DNA of 64,000 nucleotides from Tomitella cavernea (GTDB taxonomy: Bacteria; Actinomycetota; Actinomycetes; Mycobacteriales; Mycobacteriaceae): positions 39,731 through 103,730 of the forward strand of contig NZ_JAENKO010000007.1 of the NCBI RefSeq assembly GCF_016599145.1. The letters are read 5' to 3'. The translations under genes and the position numbers were made by a program. Under the pieces are notes generated by a model, which did no database searches, had not been told where the DNA came from, and was given only the letters and a program-made list of their open reading frames with translations. Shown here piece by piece: positions 25,788 to 34,439 of this stretch (position 1 is the first letter of the stretch; each line of letters opens with the position of its first letter).

Positions 25788-25824
25788 CTGCAATGTGCGG
25801 TGGTATTGCCGCCGCACATTGCAG
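25788..25824. terminator. Bidirectional hairpin between convergent genes
   Basis: A 16-bp stem (CTGCAATGTGCGGTGG paired with CCGCCGCACATTGCAG, one G:T pair) around the loop TATTG lies 8 bases after the membrane-protein stop and 29 bases from the end of the aldehyde dehydrogenase gene. Confidence 0.75.
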
Positions 25825-25853
25825 TCGCATGTCGTGGACGGTGCGGAATCCTT

Positions 25854-27296
25854 TCAGGCCGGTACTGTGCGTACCAGTTTGCGATTGACGAATTCGTACA
25901 TTCCCAGCCGGGACAGTTCCCGTCCGAAGCCGGAGCGCTTGACACCACCGAACGGCAGGTCGGCCTGCGTGAGCGTAGGAGTGTTGATCCAGACCATGCC
26001 GGATTCGATGCGCCGCGCGACCTGCTGCGCCGCTTCGATGTCGGTACTGACGATCGTCGCGCCGAGGCCGTACGGCGAGTCGTTGGCCATCCGGACGGCC
26101 TCGTCGGCGTCGCCGACCTGATGGACGACCGCCACCGGCCCGAAGAGCTCTTCGGAGAACGCGCGCATGTCCGGAGTGACCCCGGTGAGCACTGTCGGCT
26201 GGACGAACGCTCTCGATCCGCCGGGCCCGCGTTCCGACTCGGGCGGGCGGCCGCCGCCGACGACGGCCCGGGCGCCCTTGTCCAGCGCATCCTGCATCTG
26301 CTCGAGCAAGTCGTCCGCAGCCTCGTCGGAGGAAAGCGGGCCGAGCGTGGTCTCCGGATCCGTCGGGTCCCCGGGCGTGTAGTCGCTGAAACGTGCCGCC
26401 AGGGCTTCGACGAAACGGTCGTGCATGGCCTCGGGGACGAAGAACCGCTTCGAGGCCACGCAGCTTTGCCCGGTGTTGAACATGCGGCCCTGCACCGCCA
26501 TGTCGACTGTCGATTCCAGATCCGCGCTGTCGAGCACGATGAACGGGTCGTTGCCGCCGAGCTCGAGCATGCACTTTGTGACATGGCGGCCGGCCTGCTC
26601 GGCCACGGCCGCGCCCGCGGCGTCGCTTCCCGTCAAGGCGACCCCCTGCACGGACGGGTGTGCGATGACCCGTTCGACATCGCGCGTGCGCAGGAAAATG
26701 TTGGTGTAGACGCCCTCACCCGCGCCGGCGTCGGCGAAGATCCACTCGATCTTGAGCGCGGTCACCGGGCAGGTCGAGGTGTGCTTGAGCAGGATCGTGT
26801 TGCCGGCGACGAGGTTCGGTGCAGCCAGCCGCACCACCTGATAGAGCGGGAAGTTCCACGGTTCGATCCCGAGGAGGACGCCGAGCGGCTCGTACACCAC
26901 CCGGGCGTCGCCGCCCTCCGCTATGTCGAGTTGCTCGGGTTCGAGGAATCGGGGGCCGTTGTCGCCGTAGTAGCGCAGGATGTCGGCGGATACCTGGATC
27001 TCCCAGCGGGCCTCGCCGACGAGCTTGCCCATCTCGGCGCTGATGGTGTGGGCGAGGTCGTCCGCCCGCTCACGGACCAGTTCCGCGGCGCGGGATACGA
27101 CGCCGGCGCGTTCCTGTGCGCTGCGTTCCCGCCACTGTTCGAATCCGGCGTGTGCGCGGTCGATGACCGCGTCGAGCTGTTCGATCTCCAAGTACGGGAA
27201 CTCGCCGAGCGTCTCGCCGGAATACGGATTGATCGAGTGGAACGGTTCCGCATCCGGTCCGGTTGCGCTCATCGGCTGGATACTCGTCGAAGTCAC
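25854..27296 (-). CDS. Aldehyde dehydrogenase, succinate-semialdehyde dehydrogenase type
   Basis: The 480-residue enzyme has the aldehyde dehydrogenase landmarks '[15 protein letters not shown]', '[13 protein letters not shown]', the catalytic Glu in '[12 protein letters not shown]' and the catalytic Cys in '[12 protein letters not shown]'. It resembles the GabD1 class, which oxidises succinate semialdehyde to succinate with NAD(P); the exact substrate is inferred. The GTG start at 27296 has GAGGAGGA upstream. A GTTT-N16-GGGTAT promoter lies about 95 bases upstream. Confidence 0.85.
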   Translation of the reverse strand: MTSTSIQPMSATGPDAEPFHSINPYSGETLGEFPYLEIEQLDAVIDRAHAGFEQWRERSAQERAGVVSRAAELVRERADDLAHTISAEMGKLVGEARWEIQVSADILRYYGDNGPRFLEPEQLDIAEGGDARVVYEPLGVLLGIEPWNFPLYQVVRLAAPNLVAGNTILLKHTSTCPVTALKIEWIFADAGAGEGVYTNIFLRTRDVERVIAHPSVQGVALTGSDAAGAAVAEQAGRHVTKCMLELGGNDPFIVLDSADLESTVDMAVQGRMFNTGQSCVASKRFFVPEAMHDRFVEALAARFSDYTPGDPTDPETTLGPLSSDEAADDLLEQMQDALDKGARAVVGGGRPPESERGPGGSRAFVQPTVLTGVTPDMRAFSEELFGPVAVVHQVGDADEAVRMANDSPYGLGATIVSTDIEAAQQVARRIESGMVWINTPTLTQADLPFGGVKRSGFGRELSRLGMYEFVNRKLVRTVPA

Positions 27297-27390
27297 GATG
27301 TCTCCTCCTCACTGCGGCCGGTTCGTCACTGGGACGGCGGCTTGTCGCTGCAGGGGTGTTTTTCGACGCAGCGATCACGTCGCGAAGCGG

Positions 27391-27416
27391 ATACCCGTGC
27401 CAGCACGCGCGCAAAC
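27391..27416 (-). promoter_or_regulatory. SigF-type promoter for the aldehyde dehydrogenase
   Basis: Leftward GTTT (27416-27413), 16 bases, GGGTAT (27396-27391), a full consensus match in the 146-bp gap behind the flavin reductase gene. Confidence 0.7.
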
Positions 27417-27442
27417 GGGCAGTCGCGGAGGCCCCTGGGGCT

Positions 27443-27943
27443 CTACGCGGGGTGCCCGGGATCGATGCCGAGGGCGCTGTGCATCGTCAACAGCGGGGCG
27501 ATGCGCTCCGCCCCTGTGGCCGAATCGGGGGTGATGACGAATCCGGTGTGGTCGCCGAACTCGGTGGCGGCGGTGATCGGGCCCGCGAACCATGCCGGGA
27601 CGCCGTCGAGGATCGGCACGCCGTGGACGTCGGGCTTCCAGGCGCATCCGCGGAACTTGTCGATCTCGTCCCCGGTGTACGAGCCGAAGAGGCGCGCGAG
27701 CCGATCTTGGTCGGAACCGAGAAGGTGCACCGCGAGCCGCGAGGCGTGGCGGGCGAGCCGGTAGGTGCGATTCTTAACTGACAGGCACACCAAGAACCGT
27801 GCCGGCGCGATGGAGACCTGACATCCGAAGCCGACGAGACATCCGGCACGGTCCCCGTCGTGGCATGTCGTGACTATGAACATCGGCGAGTCCGACGCTG
27901 CGGCGATGCGCGCGAACTCGTCCGTCGGCGCGTCGGGATCCAT
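27443..27943 (-). CDS. Flavin reductase-like FMN-binding protein
   Basis: This 166-residue protein has the split-barrel flavin reductase fold ('MFIVTTCHDGDRAGCLVGFGCQVSIAPARF' region, 'VHLLGSDQDRLARLFG', 'EFGDHTGFVI'). Members reduce FMN or FAD with NAD(P)H for partner monooxygenases, or use bound FMN directly. GGGAGG precedes ATG 27943. It starts 26 bases after the phosphoketolase stop and is probably the last gene of that operon. Confidence 0.8.
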   Translation of the reverse strand: MDPDAPTDEFARIAAASDSPMFIVTTCHDGDRAGCLVGFGCQVSIAPARFLVCLSVKNRTYRLARHASRLAVHLLGSDQDRLARLFGSYTGDEIDKFRGCAWKPDVHGVPILDGVPAWFAGPITAATEFGDHTGFVITPDSATGAERIAPLLTMHSALGIDPGHPA

Positions 27944-27969
27944 GGGGCCTCCCGGGATCGGACAGGGCG

Positions 27970-30375
27970 TCAGCTGTGCGGAGGCATGCGCGTCAGCCGG
28001 GGATCGTCGACGCCGTGCCTGCGCGTGTAGGCCTTGGCGTCGGCGCGGGCGCGTGTGAACTCCTCGGCGGCCGCCGTGCCCGCATCGCCCGCGGCCGGCC
28101 CCGCGCGGTCCAGGGCGTCGAGAGCCAGGCTGTAGCGGTCCATGCCGTTGAGCATGAGCATATCGAACGGCGTGGTCGTCGTGCCTTCTTCGTGGTAGCC
28201 GTGCACGTGCAGCTGCGGGTGGCAGGAACGGCGGTAGGTGAGCCGGTGGACTGCGCCGGGATAGCCGTGGAAGGCGAAGATCACGGGGCGGTCCGGGGTG
28301 AAGGCCGCGTCGAACTGTGCATCGTCGAGGCCCCGCGGGTTCTGCCCGTGGTCCTGCAGCCGCAGCAGGTCGACGACGTTGACCACGCGCACATGCAGAT
28401 GCGGCGCACGCGATGCGAGCAACCGCGCCGCTGCCACGGTCTCTTGCGTGGGGGTCTCCCCGGCGCACGCCAACACCACGTCGGGTTGCCGGCGCTGCCC
28501 GGAGCTTTCGGCCTGCCACACGCTCATGCCGCGTGCGCAGTGCTCCCTCGCGGCGTCGAGAGTGAGATAGCTCGGTGAGGGGTGCTTGCCCGCGATGATC
28601 ACATTGATGCGTCCCGTGCTCGTGAGGGCGTCGTCCGCCGCCGCGAGCAGCGTGTTGGCGTCCGGCGGAAACAGCACCCGGACCAAGTCGTTCTTCTTGT
28701 TCATCACCATGTCGATGAAGCCCGGGTCCTGGTGCGAGAATCCGTTGTGGTCCTGGCGCCAGGCGTGCGAGGTGAGAAGTAGGTTGAGCGACGCCGGCGG
28801 CCGGCGCCAGGGCACGACGCGGGCGCTCTCCAGCCACTTGGCGTACTGGCCGACCATGCTGCCGGCCACCTGCGCGAAGGCCTCGTACGTGGCCAGCATG
28901 CCGTGGCGGCCGGTGAGCAGATAGCCCTCCAGCCAGCCCTCGCACATGTGCTCGGAGAGCACCTCCATCACGCGTCCATGCGGGCCCAGATTCGCGTCCC
29001 GCATCCGGGGCTCGAGCTGGTCCTGGCTGCCGGAGCGCCACACCCGGTCGGTGGTCTCGAATACCGCCGAGAGCTTGTTGGAGTCGGCTTCGTCGGGCGA
29101 GAAGAGCCGGAAATCGTGCGGGTTGCGGGCGATCACGTCCCGCAGGTGCCGGCCCAGCGCCTCGGTCGGTGAATGTTCCGGGTACGTCGGGTGCGCCGCA
29201 CTCCCCTGCCGCGGCGCGTCGACCGCCGCGGCCTGCGGGCCCGGCAGGTCGAGGTCGCGGCGCACAAGTCCGGCGTTGGCCCGGGGGTTCGCGCCCATCC
29301 GCCGGTCGCCGTCCGGCACATACCGGAGAACCGCGGGCGTGGGACGGCCCGCCGCGTCGAACAGCTCCTGCAGCCGATAGCTGCGCAGCCAGTCCTCCAG
29401 ATCCGGCAGACGGTCCGGCTCTTCGCGGGAGACCGCGAGCGGCACCTGGTGCGCCCGGAAGGTCCCCTCGACCGGCGTGCCGTCGACGACGGAAGGACCG
29501 GTCCACCCCTTGGGGGTACGGAGGACGATCATCGGCCACCGGATCCGGCCGTCCGACGCTGCGCCCGCGCGTGCGGAGCCCTGGATCGCGTCGATCCTGT
29601 CGACGCACCCGTCGAGTGCGGCGGCCAGGTCGGCGTGCACCTCCTCGGGCCGGTCGCCCGCGACCTCCACCGGCTCGTACCCGTACCCGCGCAACAATGC
29701 GTGCAGATCTCCCGGAGTCATCCGGGACAGGACTGTGGGTCCGGCGATCTTGTACCCGTTCAGGTGCAGGACGGGCAGCACCGCGCCGTCCGCCACGGGG
29801 TCGAGGAAGGAGGTGCCGTGCCACGACGCCGCCAGCGGCCCGGTCTCCGCCTCGCCGTCCCCCACCACGCACACCGCCAGTGCGTCGGGCGCGTCGAATA
29901 CCGCTCCGAACGCATGCGTCAGGCTGTAGCCCAGCTCGCCGCCCTCGTTGACCGAGCCCGGCACGTTCGGCGCCGCGTGGCTCGGGATGCCGCCGGGCGT
30001 GGAGAACGCGCGGAAAAGATTCAGCATGCCGGCCTCGTCGCGCGGCATCGAGGCGGCGCGCTCGCTCAGCGACCCCTCGAGGAACGTGTGGGCCAGCAGG
30101 GCCGGGCCGCCGTGGCCCGGGCCGGCTACGAAGACCACATCACGATCGCGCTCGCAGATGACGCGGTTGACGTGGCTGTAGACCAGGGTCAGCCCCGGCA
30201 CGGTCCCCCAGTGGCCCACGACCCGCGGCTTGAGGTCTTCAGGCTGCAGCGGCCGCCGCAGTAGCGGATCGTCGTCCAGGTACAACTGGCCCGCGGCGAG
30301 GTAGTTCGCGGCGCGCCACTGGGCGTCGACGGCGGAGAGGTCGATCCGGCTGCCGGGCGAGTGCTCGTCCAGCAT
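27970..30375 (-). CDS. xfp: Phosphoketolase (xylulose-5-phosphate/fructose-6-phosphate)
   Basis: The 801-residue protein has full phosphoketolase length and motifs: 'GHWGTVPGLTLVYSHVNRVI', 'FVAGPGHGGPALLAHTFLEG', the TPP-binding 'VGDGEAETGPLAASWH', 'HLNGYKIAGPTVL', and a C-terminal transketolase-like domain ending with 'HGYPGAVHRLTYRR'. It cleaves xylulose 5-phosphate or fructose 6-phosphate with phosphate to acetyl phosphate, giving a short route to acetyl-CoA. It lies 3 bases after the DJ-1-like gene in a four-gene operon, a stress-linked setting. Confidence 0.92.
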   Translation of the reverse strand: MLDEHSPGSRIDLSAVDAQWRAANYLAAGQLYLDDDPLLRRPLQPEDLKPRVVGHWGTVPGLTLVYSHVNRVICERDRDVVFVAGPGHGGPALLAHTFLEGSLSERAASMPRDEAGMLNLFRAFSTPGGIPSHAAPNVPGSVNEGGELGYSLTHAFGAVFDAPDALAVCVVGDGEAETGPLAASWHGTSFLDPVADGAVLPVLHLNGYKIAGPTVLSRMTPGDLHALLRGYGYEPVEVAGDRPEEVHADLAAALDGCVDRIDAIQGSARAGAASDGRIRWPMIVLRTPKGWTGPSVVDGTPVEGTFRAHQVPLAVSREEPDRLPDLEDWLRSYRLQELFDAAGRPTPAVLRYVPDGDRRMGANPRANAGLVRRDLDLPGPQAAAVDAPRQGSAAHPTYPEHSPTEALGRHLRDVIARNPHDFRLFSPDEADSNKLSAVFETTDRVWRSGSQDQLEPRMRDANLGPHGRVMEVLSEHMCEGWLEGYLLTGRHGMLATYEAFAQVAGSMVGQYAKWLESARVVPWRRPPASLNLLLTSHAWRQDHNGFSHQDPGFIDMVMNKKNDLVRVLFPPDANTLLAAADDALTSTGRINVIIAGKHPSPSYLTLDAAREHCARGMSVWQAESSGQRRQPDVVLACAGETPTQETVAAARLLASRAPHLHVRVVNVVDLLRLQDHGQNPRGLDDAQFDAAFTPDRPVIFAFHGYPGAVHRLTYRRSCHPQLHVHGYHEEGTTTTPFDMLMLNGMDRYSLALDALDRAGPAAGDAGTAAAEEFTRARADAKAYTRRHGVDDPRLTRMPPHS

Positions 30376-30378
30376 CGT

Positions 30379-30960
30379 TCAGCCCGTGGCCGTGGCTGCG
30401 AACGTCTGCACCATCGCGGAGCAGAATGCGGGCAGATCGTCGGGCTTGCGGCTGGAGACGAGGATGTTGGGTCCGTGATCGCAGACCACGACCTCCTGAT
30501 CCGCCCACTCCGCCCCGGCATTGCGCAGGTCCGTGCGCAAGCTGGGCCAGGAGGTGATCACCCTGCCGCGCACGGCATCGGCCTCGATCAGAGTCCACGA
30601 CCCGTGACAGATCACTGCCACAGGCTTGCCCGCGTCGAAGAACGCGCGGACGAATGCGACCGCGTCGGCATCGGTGCGCAGCATGTCCGGGTTCGCTACG
30701 CCGCCGGGCAGCACGAGGGCGTCGTAGTCCTCCGCGGCTGCTGCGTTCGCGACGACTTCGGCTTCGAAGGTCCCGCCTCGGTCGAGGTGATTGAACGCTT
30801 GCACCGTGCCCCTGCGGGTCGACGCGAGCGTCGGCCTGCCGCCCGTCTGTTGCACTGCACGCCAGGGGTCCGTCAGTTCGATCTGCTCGACGCCCTCCGG
30901 CGCCACCAGCATCGCGATGTTCCGTCCGTCCAGTCCGGTTGCGTCGCCGGTCACGTTCAT
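30379..30960 (-). CDS. DJ-1/PfpI-family type 1 glutamine amidotransferase-like protein
   Basis: This 193-residue protein has the PfpI fold with the nucleophile elbow 'VAVICHGSWTLIEAD' (Cys at about 120) and an upstream acidic residue in 'VAPEGVEQIEL'. Family members act as deglycases, chaperones or proteases against stress-damaged protein; which applies here is unknown. It overlaps the DUF5709 gene by 4 bases (ATGA) and precedes phosphoketolase by 3 bases, so the three are co-translated. Confidence 0.85.
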   Translation of the reverse strand: MNVTGDATGLDGRNIAMLVAPEGVEQIELTDPWRAVQQTGGRPTLASTRRGTVQAFNHLDRGGTFEAEVVANAAAAEDYDALVLPGGVANPDMLRTDADAVAFVRAFFDAGKPVAVICHGSWTLIEADAVRGRVITSWPSLRTDLRNAGAEWADQEVVVCDHGPNILVSSRKPDDLPAFCSAMVQTFAATATG

Positions 30961-31514
30961 CGGTACTCCTCACCAGGGTCGTCACGGTCCTCGATGCGCA
31001 CAGACGCGGTGGGCACGTCCTCCTGTGCCGGGCGCGCGTCCAGGCCGGCAGGCTCGCTCGGCGTGGCGTACGTCTCCGCCGGCGCGGCTTTTCGGTCGTC
31101 CCTGCCCGGCTCGCCGGTCGATGCCCCCGTGCCCACTGGCGCGGGCGCATCCGCTTCCGCGATCGGGCCGTCTGCGATCTCGGGCCCGGTCGGCTCCTCG
31201 CGCTCGCGCTCGGTGGACGCCTGCTCGTCGGCGTCGGGCCGCTCGGACCACAGTCGATGCTCGAGGGTCTCGCCCTCGGCCTGTTCGCGGGCCGTCACGC
31301 CTTCGCGGTCCGCCGCGGACCAGTCTTCGGGAGGCTCGACGCCCTTCTCGAGGGGGTCAACTCCGAGACGGTCCTCATCGACGTCTTCGGCGCCGACCGC
31401 CGAGGTGAGATCGGTGTTGACCGCCGACTCCGGATCGACCTGCGTTGCGGGGCCGCCGGGAGCGCTGCCGACATCACGTCCGGCGTCGGCGTTGTCCGTT
31501 GCGTCGTCCTGCAC
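30957..31514 (-). CDS. DUF5709-type acidic protein
   Basis: The 185-residue protein is very acidic and mostly disordered. Its central part ('DRLGVDPLEKGVEPPEDWSA', 'EGETLEHRLWSERPD') is the DUF5709 signature found across Mycobacteriales. Function is unknown. The GTG start at 31514 has AAAGGAG 6 bases upstream. It is the first gene of the DUF5709-PfpI-phosphoketolase-flavin reductase operon. Confidence 0.75.
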   Translation of the reverse strand: MQDDATDNADAGRDVGSAPGGPATQVDPESAVNTDLTSAVGAEDVDEDRLGVDPLEKGVEPPEDWSAADREGVTAREQAEGETLEHRLWSERPDADEQASTEREREEPTGPEIADGPIAEADAPAPVGTGASTGEPGRDDRKAAPAETYATPSEPAGLDARPAQEDVPTASVRIEDRDDPGEEYR

Positions 31515-31537
31515 GTCCTGCTCCTTTCACTTTCGCT

Positions 31538-31560
31538 CCGGCCGCACCGGGAGCGGCCGG
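31538..31560. repeat. 8-bp perfect inverted repeat in the DUF5709 leader
   Basis: CCGGCCGC and GCGGCCGG flank a 7-base spacer, about 25 bases upstream of the DUF5709 start. It may form a leader hairpin or be an operator. Confidence 0.5.
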
Positions 31561-31573
31561 TACTTTCAGTCAG

Positions 31574-31613
31574 CCCGATGCATTGCGCTGACACCCGATG
31601 CATTGCGCTGACA
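31574..31613. repeat. 20-bp perfect tandem repeat in a divergent promoter region
   Basis: Two identical 20-bp units starting CCCGATGCATTGCG occupy 31574-31593 and 31594-31613. They lie between the DUF5709 operon and the small membrane protein gene, where no SigF-type site faces the operon. Confidence 0.8.
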
Positions 31614-31674
31614 GAGTTCCCGCAGGCGCGCCGATCAATCATGTGTGAGTCGCATCACTGCTTCCGGTGCCGAT

Positions 31675-31700
31675 GTGTGACGGAGACCGAACGCGGGTAG
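31675..31700 (+). promoter_or_regulatory. SigF-like promoter for the small membrane protein
   Basis: GTGT (31675-31678), 16 bases, GGGTAG (31695-31700), 64 bases before ATG 31765. Confidence 0.5.
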
Positions 31701-31764
31701 TCCCACATCCACACAAGGTCCTCTGGAAGCCGATATCGGCTTCCACGGGAAGGAGGCGGAGACG

Positions 31765-32073
31765 ATGCGACAGAATTTTCCCGGCCTCATCGCCTGGACG
31801 TTGTTCCTCGTGGGGCTCGGCGCCGCCGGGGTGTGGCTGGTGATCCTCGGCAAGGGCGGCGGCGACGGCGTCGTCATCTCCGGTGTCATCGCGTTGGTGT
31901 GCCTGGTCGCGGCAGGCGTGACGTGGTTTGCGATCCGTCTGCTGCTGCACAACGACCCGATGAATCCCGAAGTGCTCCAGGACGAGGAGGAGGTCTATCT
32001 CAAACGGCGCCGTGACAAGCGCCGGCGCAGGGCTCAGGGCAAGGAGGGCGCGGCCGACGGCGAACCGGTTTGA
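31765..32073 (+). CDS. Small two-helix membrane protein, paralogue of 25513
   Basis: This 102-residue protein has two hydrophobic helices ('LIAWTLFLVGLGAAGVWLVI' and 'VISGVIALVCLVAAGVTWFA') and a longer basic tail ('KRRRDKRRRRAQGKEG'). The membrane part aligns with the 25513-25779 product, including the 'HNDPMNPEV' motif after helix 2. A GGAAGGAGG site precedes the ATG. Function unknown; the basic tail may contact nucleic acid or lipid head groups. Confidence 0.7.
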   Translation: MRQNFPGLIAWTLFLVGLGAAGVWLVILGKGGGDGVVISGVIALVCLVAAGVTWFAIRLLLHNDPMNPEVLQDEEEVYLKRRRDKRRRRAQGKEGAADGEPV

Positions 32074-32092
32074 CGGCGCCTGCCCGCCGCCG

Positions 32093-32416
32093 TCAACGCA
32101 GGCGCTCCCCCTGGCGGGCAAGCGCGACGAGGTCTGCGCACATCTGTGCCAGCTCGTCACGTGGAGCGTCCTCATCGACGGCCGTTGCGACATCCTCGCA
32201 GGCGCACCGGAGCTGAAACATCCTGTCCGCTAGGGCAGCGGCGTCGGTGGCGCTAAGGATTACGGCGTCGTCGGGGACGGAGGTGCCCGCCAACGTCTGC
32301 CGCTGCTCGTACGCGCGCTGGCGGCACGATTGCCGGCAGTAACGGCGGCGTCGGCCGGTGGAGACCTCCGCGACCGGCCTGCCGCACCAGGCGCATGGCG
32401 ACGGCTTGTTCTGCAC
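32093..32416 (-). CDS. Zinc-finger-like protein (CxWC...YCRQSCRQRAYE)
   Basis: The protein, about 107 residues from GTG 32416, opens with a compact zinc-binding module ('PCAWCGRPV' to 'RRRRYCRQSCRQRAYEQR') followed by a helical domain. The module is conserved near rbpA in related actinobacteria, from memory. The frame stays open to 32521, so the start is uncertain; no strong ribosome site is seen and a leaderless start is possible. It is divergent from rbpA. Confidence 0.65.
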   Translation of the reverse strand: MQNKPSPCAWCGRPVAEVSTGRRRRYCRQSCRQRAYEQRQTLAGTSVPDDAVILSATDAAALADRMFQLRCACEDVATAVDEDAPRDELAQMCADLVALARQGERLR

Positions 32417-32625
32417 GCACGGGAGCCTACCGCGCACCGATGGCGATCCCGACGGTAGTCTTGGCAGGCGAACCGTCGCCGGCGGAGTGGGCGCGCGGCG
32501 GGAACGTTTGTATGTCGTCATGCGTTGTGCATGGTGAGTGGCGGCCGCACGAGGGGGCGTTGCAGCCGCACATCGCCGCCCGTGGGCGGTATCGACCGGA
32601 CTATCGACTGAATTGAGGAGCGATC

Positions 32626-32970
32626 ATGGCAGATCGAGTTCTGCGGGGAAGCCGACTCGGCTCCGTCAGCTACGAGACGGATCGCGACCACGACCTGGCA
32701 CCCCGCCGCACCGCACGGTACCGCTGCGAGAACGGCGAGGAGTTCGAGGTGCCGTTCTCGGACGACGCCGAGTTCCCCGCCACCTGGGTGGGGCGCAATG
32801 GGCTCGAGGGCAAACTGGTCGAGGGCACCACCCAGGAGGAGAAGAAGGCGAAGCCGCCGCGCACGCATTGGGACATGCTGCGCGAGCGCCGGTCGCTCGA
32901 AGAACTCGAGGTGCTGCTCAAGGAGCGCCTGGATCTGCACAAGACCCGTCGTCGGAGTTCCGTCGGTTGA
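32626..32970 (+). CDS. rbpA: RNA polymerase-binding protein RbpA
   Basis: The 114-residue product matches RbpA throughout: 'MADRVLRGSRLGSVSYETDR' at the N terminus, the central beta-barrel core, 'KPPRTHWDMLRERRSLEELE' basic linker and sigma-interaction helix. RbpA binds the principal sigma factors (SigA and SigB) and stabilises the open complex, and it is a core and stress transcription factor in Actinobacteria. A TGAGGAG site precedes the ATG. A strong terminator lies 73 bases after the stop. Confidence 0.97.
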   Translation: MADRVLRGSRLGSVSYETDRDHDLAPRRTARYRCENGEEFEVPFSDDAEFPATWVGRNGLEGKLVEGTTQEEKKAKPPRTHWDMLRERRSLEELEVLLKERLDLHKTRRRSSVG

Positions 32971-33042
32971 TTCCCGTTCGTTCCGGCTGATTACCTGTTC
33001 CAGCGGATTCGGAGCGCAGTCCGCGTGTGGCGACGCGACGAT

Positions 33043-33080
33043 CAGGCCCTGCACCGGGCAACCCACCGGTGCAGGGCCTG
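33043..33080 (+). terminator. rbpA terminator
   Basis: CAGGCCCTGCACCGG pairs perfectly with CCGGTGCAGGGCCTG (15-bp stem, 8-base loop), followed by TTT. The T-tract is shared with the -35 element of the next promoter. Confidence 0.85.
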
Positions 33081-33105
33081 TTTGGTGGCGGGGCGGATCG
33101 GGTAG
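33080..33105 (+). promoter_or_regulatory. SigF-type promoter for the diiron oxidase-like gene
   Basis: GTTT (33080-33083), 16 bases, GGGTAG (33100-33105). The -35 begins with the last base of the rbpA terminator stem. Confidence 0.7.
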
Positions 33106-33177
33106 CCGCCATGGGACGCGGCGGACCTGACGCTCCGGCGTTGCAATTGCGTGTCGCCGCGAGAACGGAGCCTCTGA

Positions 33178-34248
33178 ATGCACGCCAGTATGCTGCTGCC
33201 GGACGATCCGGCGACCTCTCCCCCGCTCCCACAGGCACGCGGCGAGCTGTCCGAGTGGGCGATCGGGACGCTCCAAGGACGTTCCGCCGCCCGCGGCATG
33301 CCTGATGCGTCTGTGGCGGAGCCGCTGGAAGATGACCTTCAGACGGCTTTGCTCGTCTGTTACGAGCTGCACTACCACGGGTTCGCGGATGTCGACGCGG
33401 AGTGGGAGTGGGATCCGTCGCTGTTGGAGTTCCGAGGCCGGCTCGAACAGGCCTTCCTCGAACGGCTGCGTGCGCGCACATCGAGTGGCGTCGCTACGGG
33501 GTTCGGCAACGCCGAGCCCGCCGATGAGGGGTCTGGGTTCGCCGAAGCGGTACTGGACGACATCATCGCCGGGCAGCCCGGCGATCGCGGTCCTTCCGAC
33601 CATCTCAATGCCGGTGGATCATGGGAACATATGCGCGAGTATTTCGTGCATCGTTCCATCTATCAGCTCAAAGAGGCGGACCCCTACGTGTGGGCCATCC
33701 CACGTCTACGGGGCCAGGCCAAATCGTCGCTCGCGGCGGTCGAATTCGACGAATTCGGTGCGGGCCACGGCGCCGCAGTGCATTCCAGTCTGTTCGCCGA
33801 CCTGCTCGACGCCGCGGGCTTGGACCCGCGGTACCTCGCCTACGTCGGGAGTGTCCCCGCGCAGACCTTGGCAGTAGCGAATCTGGCGACGATGTTCGGC
33901 CTGCACCGTGCACTGCGTGGCGCACTTATCGGACACTTCGTCGTCACCGAAAGCTCCACGGGGCCCGGGGCGCGGAAACTGGAACAGGCGTTGACGGGGA
34001 TGGCGGCGCCCGCAGCCTGCGTGCATTTCTACACGGAGCATGTCGAGGCGGACGCCGTCCATGAGCAGGTGGTGCGGCATGACATCCTGCGGCCCCTGCT
34101 GGACGCTGAGCCCGGACTGGCGGCAGACGCCGTGTTCGGGATGCGCGCGTTGGACGTGCTCGAAGCTGATTTGAGCGAGTGGCTCCTGGACCATTGGGAG
34201 AACGGCCGTAGCTCGCTGCCGGTCGGCGATCCGGTGCGCGGCACATAG
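33178..34248 (+). CDS. Iron-containing redox enzyme, haem-oxygenase-like diiron (HDO) family
   Basis: This 356-residue protein belongs to the family annotated as iron-containing redox enzyme (haem-oxygenase-like fold). Histidine and acidic residues that could bind iron occur in 'DLQTALLVCYELHYHGF', 'REYFVHRSIYQLKEAD', 'AAVEFDEFGAGHGAAVHSSLF' and 'CVHFYTEHVEADAVHEQVV'. Members are diiron oxygenases or oxidases with varied substrates; the one here is unknown. The gene has its own SigF-type promoter and is followed by CDGSH and methyltransferase genes, also with such promoters. Confidence 0.8.
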   Translation: MHASMLLPDDPATSPPLPQARGELSEWAIGTLQGRSAARGMPDASVAEPLEDDLQTALLVCYELHYHGFADVDAEWEWDPSLLEFRGRLEQAFLERLRARTSSGVATGFGNAEPADEGSGFAEAVLDDIIAGQPGDRGPSDHLNAGGSWEHMREYFVHRSIYQLKEADPYVWAIPRLRGQAKSSLAAVEFDEFGAGHGAAVHSSLFADLLDAAGLDPRYLAYVGSVPAQTLAVANLATMFGLHRALRGALIGHFVVTESSTGPGARKLEQALTGMAAPAACVHFYTEHVEADAVHEQVVRHDILRPLLDAEPGLAADAVFGMRALDVLEADLSEWLLDHWENGRSSLPVGDPVRGT

Positions 34249-34439
34249 GGGCCCGCACGCCCGACGCGCTGACCCGAAGCGACCCGGTGGCCAGAACGGG
34301 CAGAGCGGGCCGGATGACGCGAGCAGCGCGATGCGTGGGCCTGGCCTTGGGCGCCGATTGTGTGCGTGGCCGATGCCGCACACGACGGGACACGGTACGG
34401 GCCGGAGATGCCGCAGGACAGGCGCTCCACCTGGCCGCC

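Noticed and set aside
31538..31560. CCGGCCGC/GCGGCCGG hairpin as a terminator
   Set aside because: It lies in a leader upstream of a start codon with no T-tract and no gene ending into it from either side.
30791..31700. Plus-strand frames opposite the DUF5709 and PfpI genes
   Set aside because: They lack conserved domains, while the minus-strand genes are linked by a 4-bp overlap and good ribosome sites.
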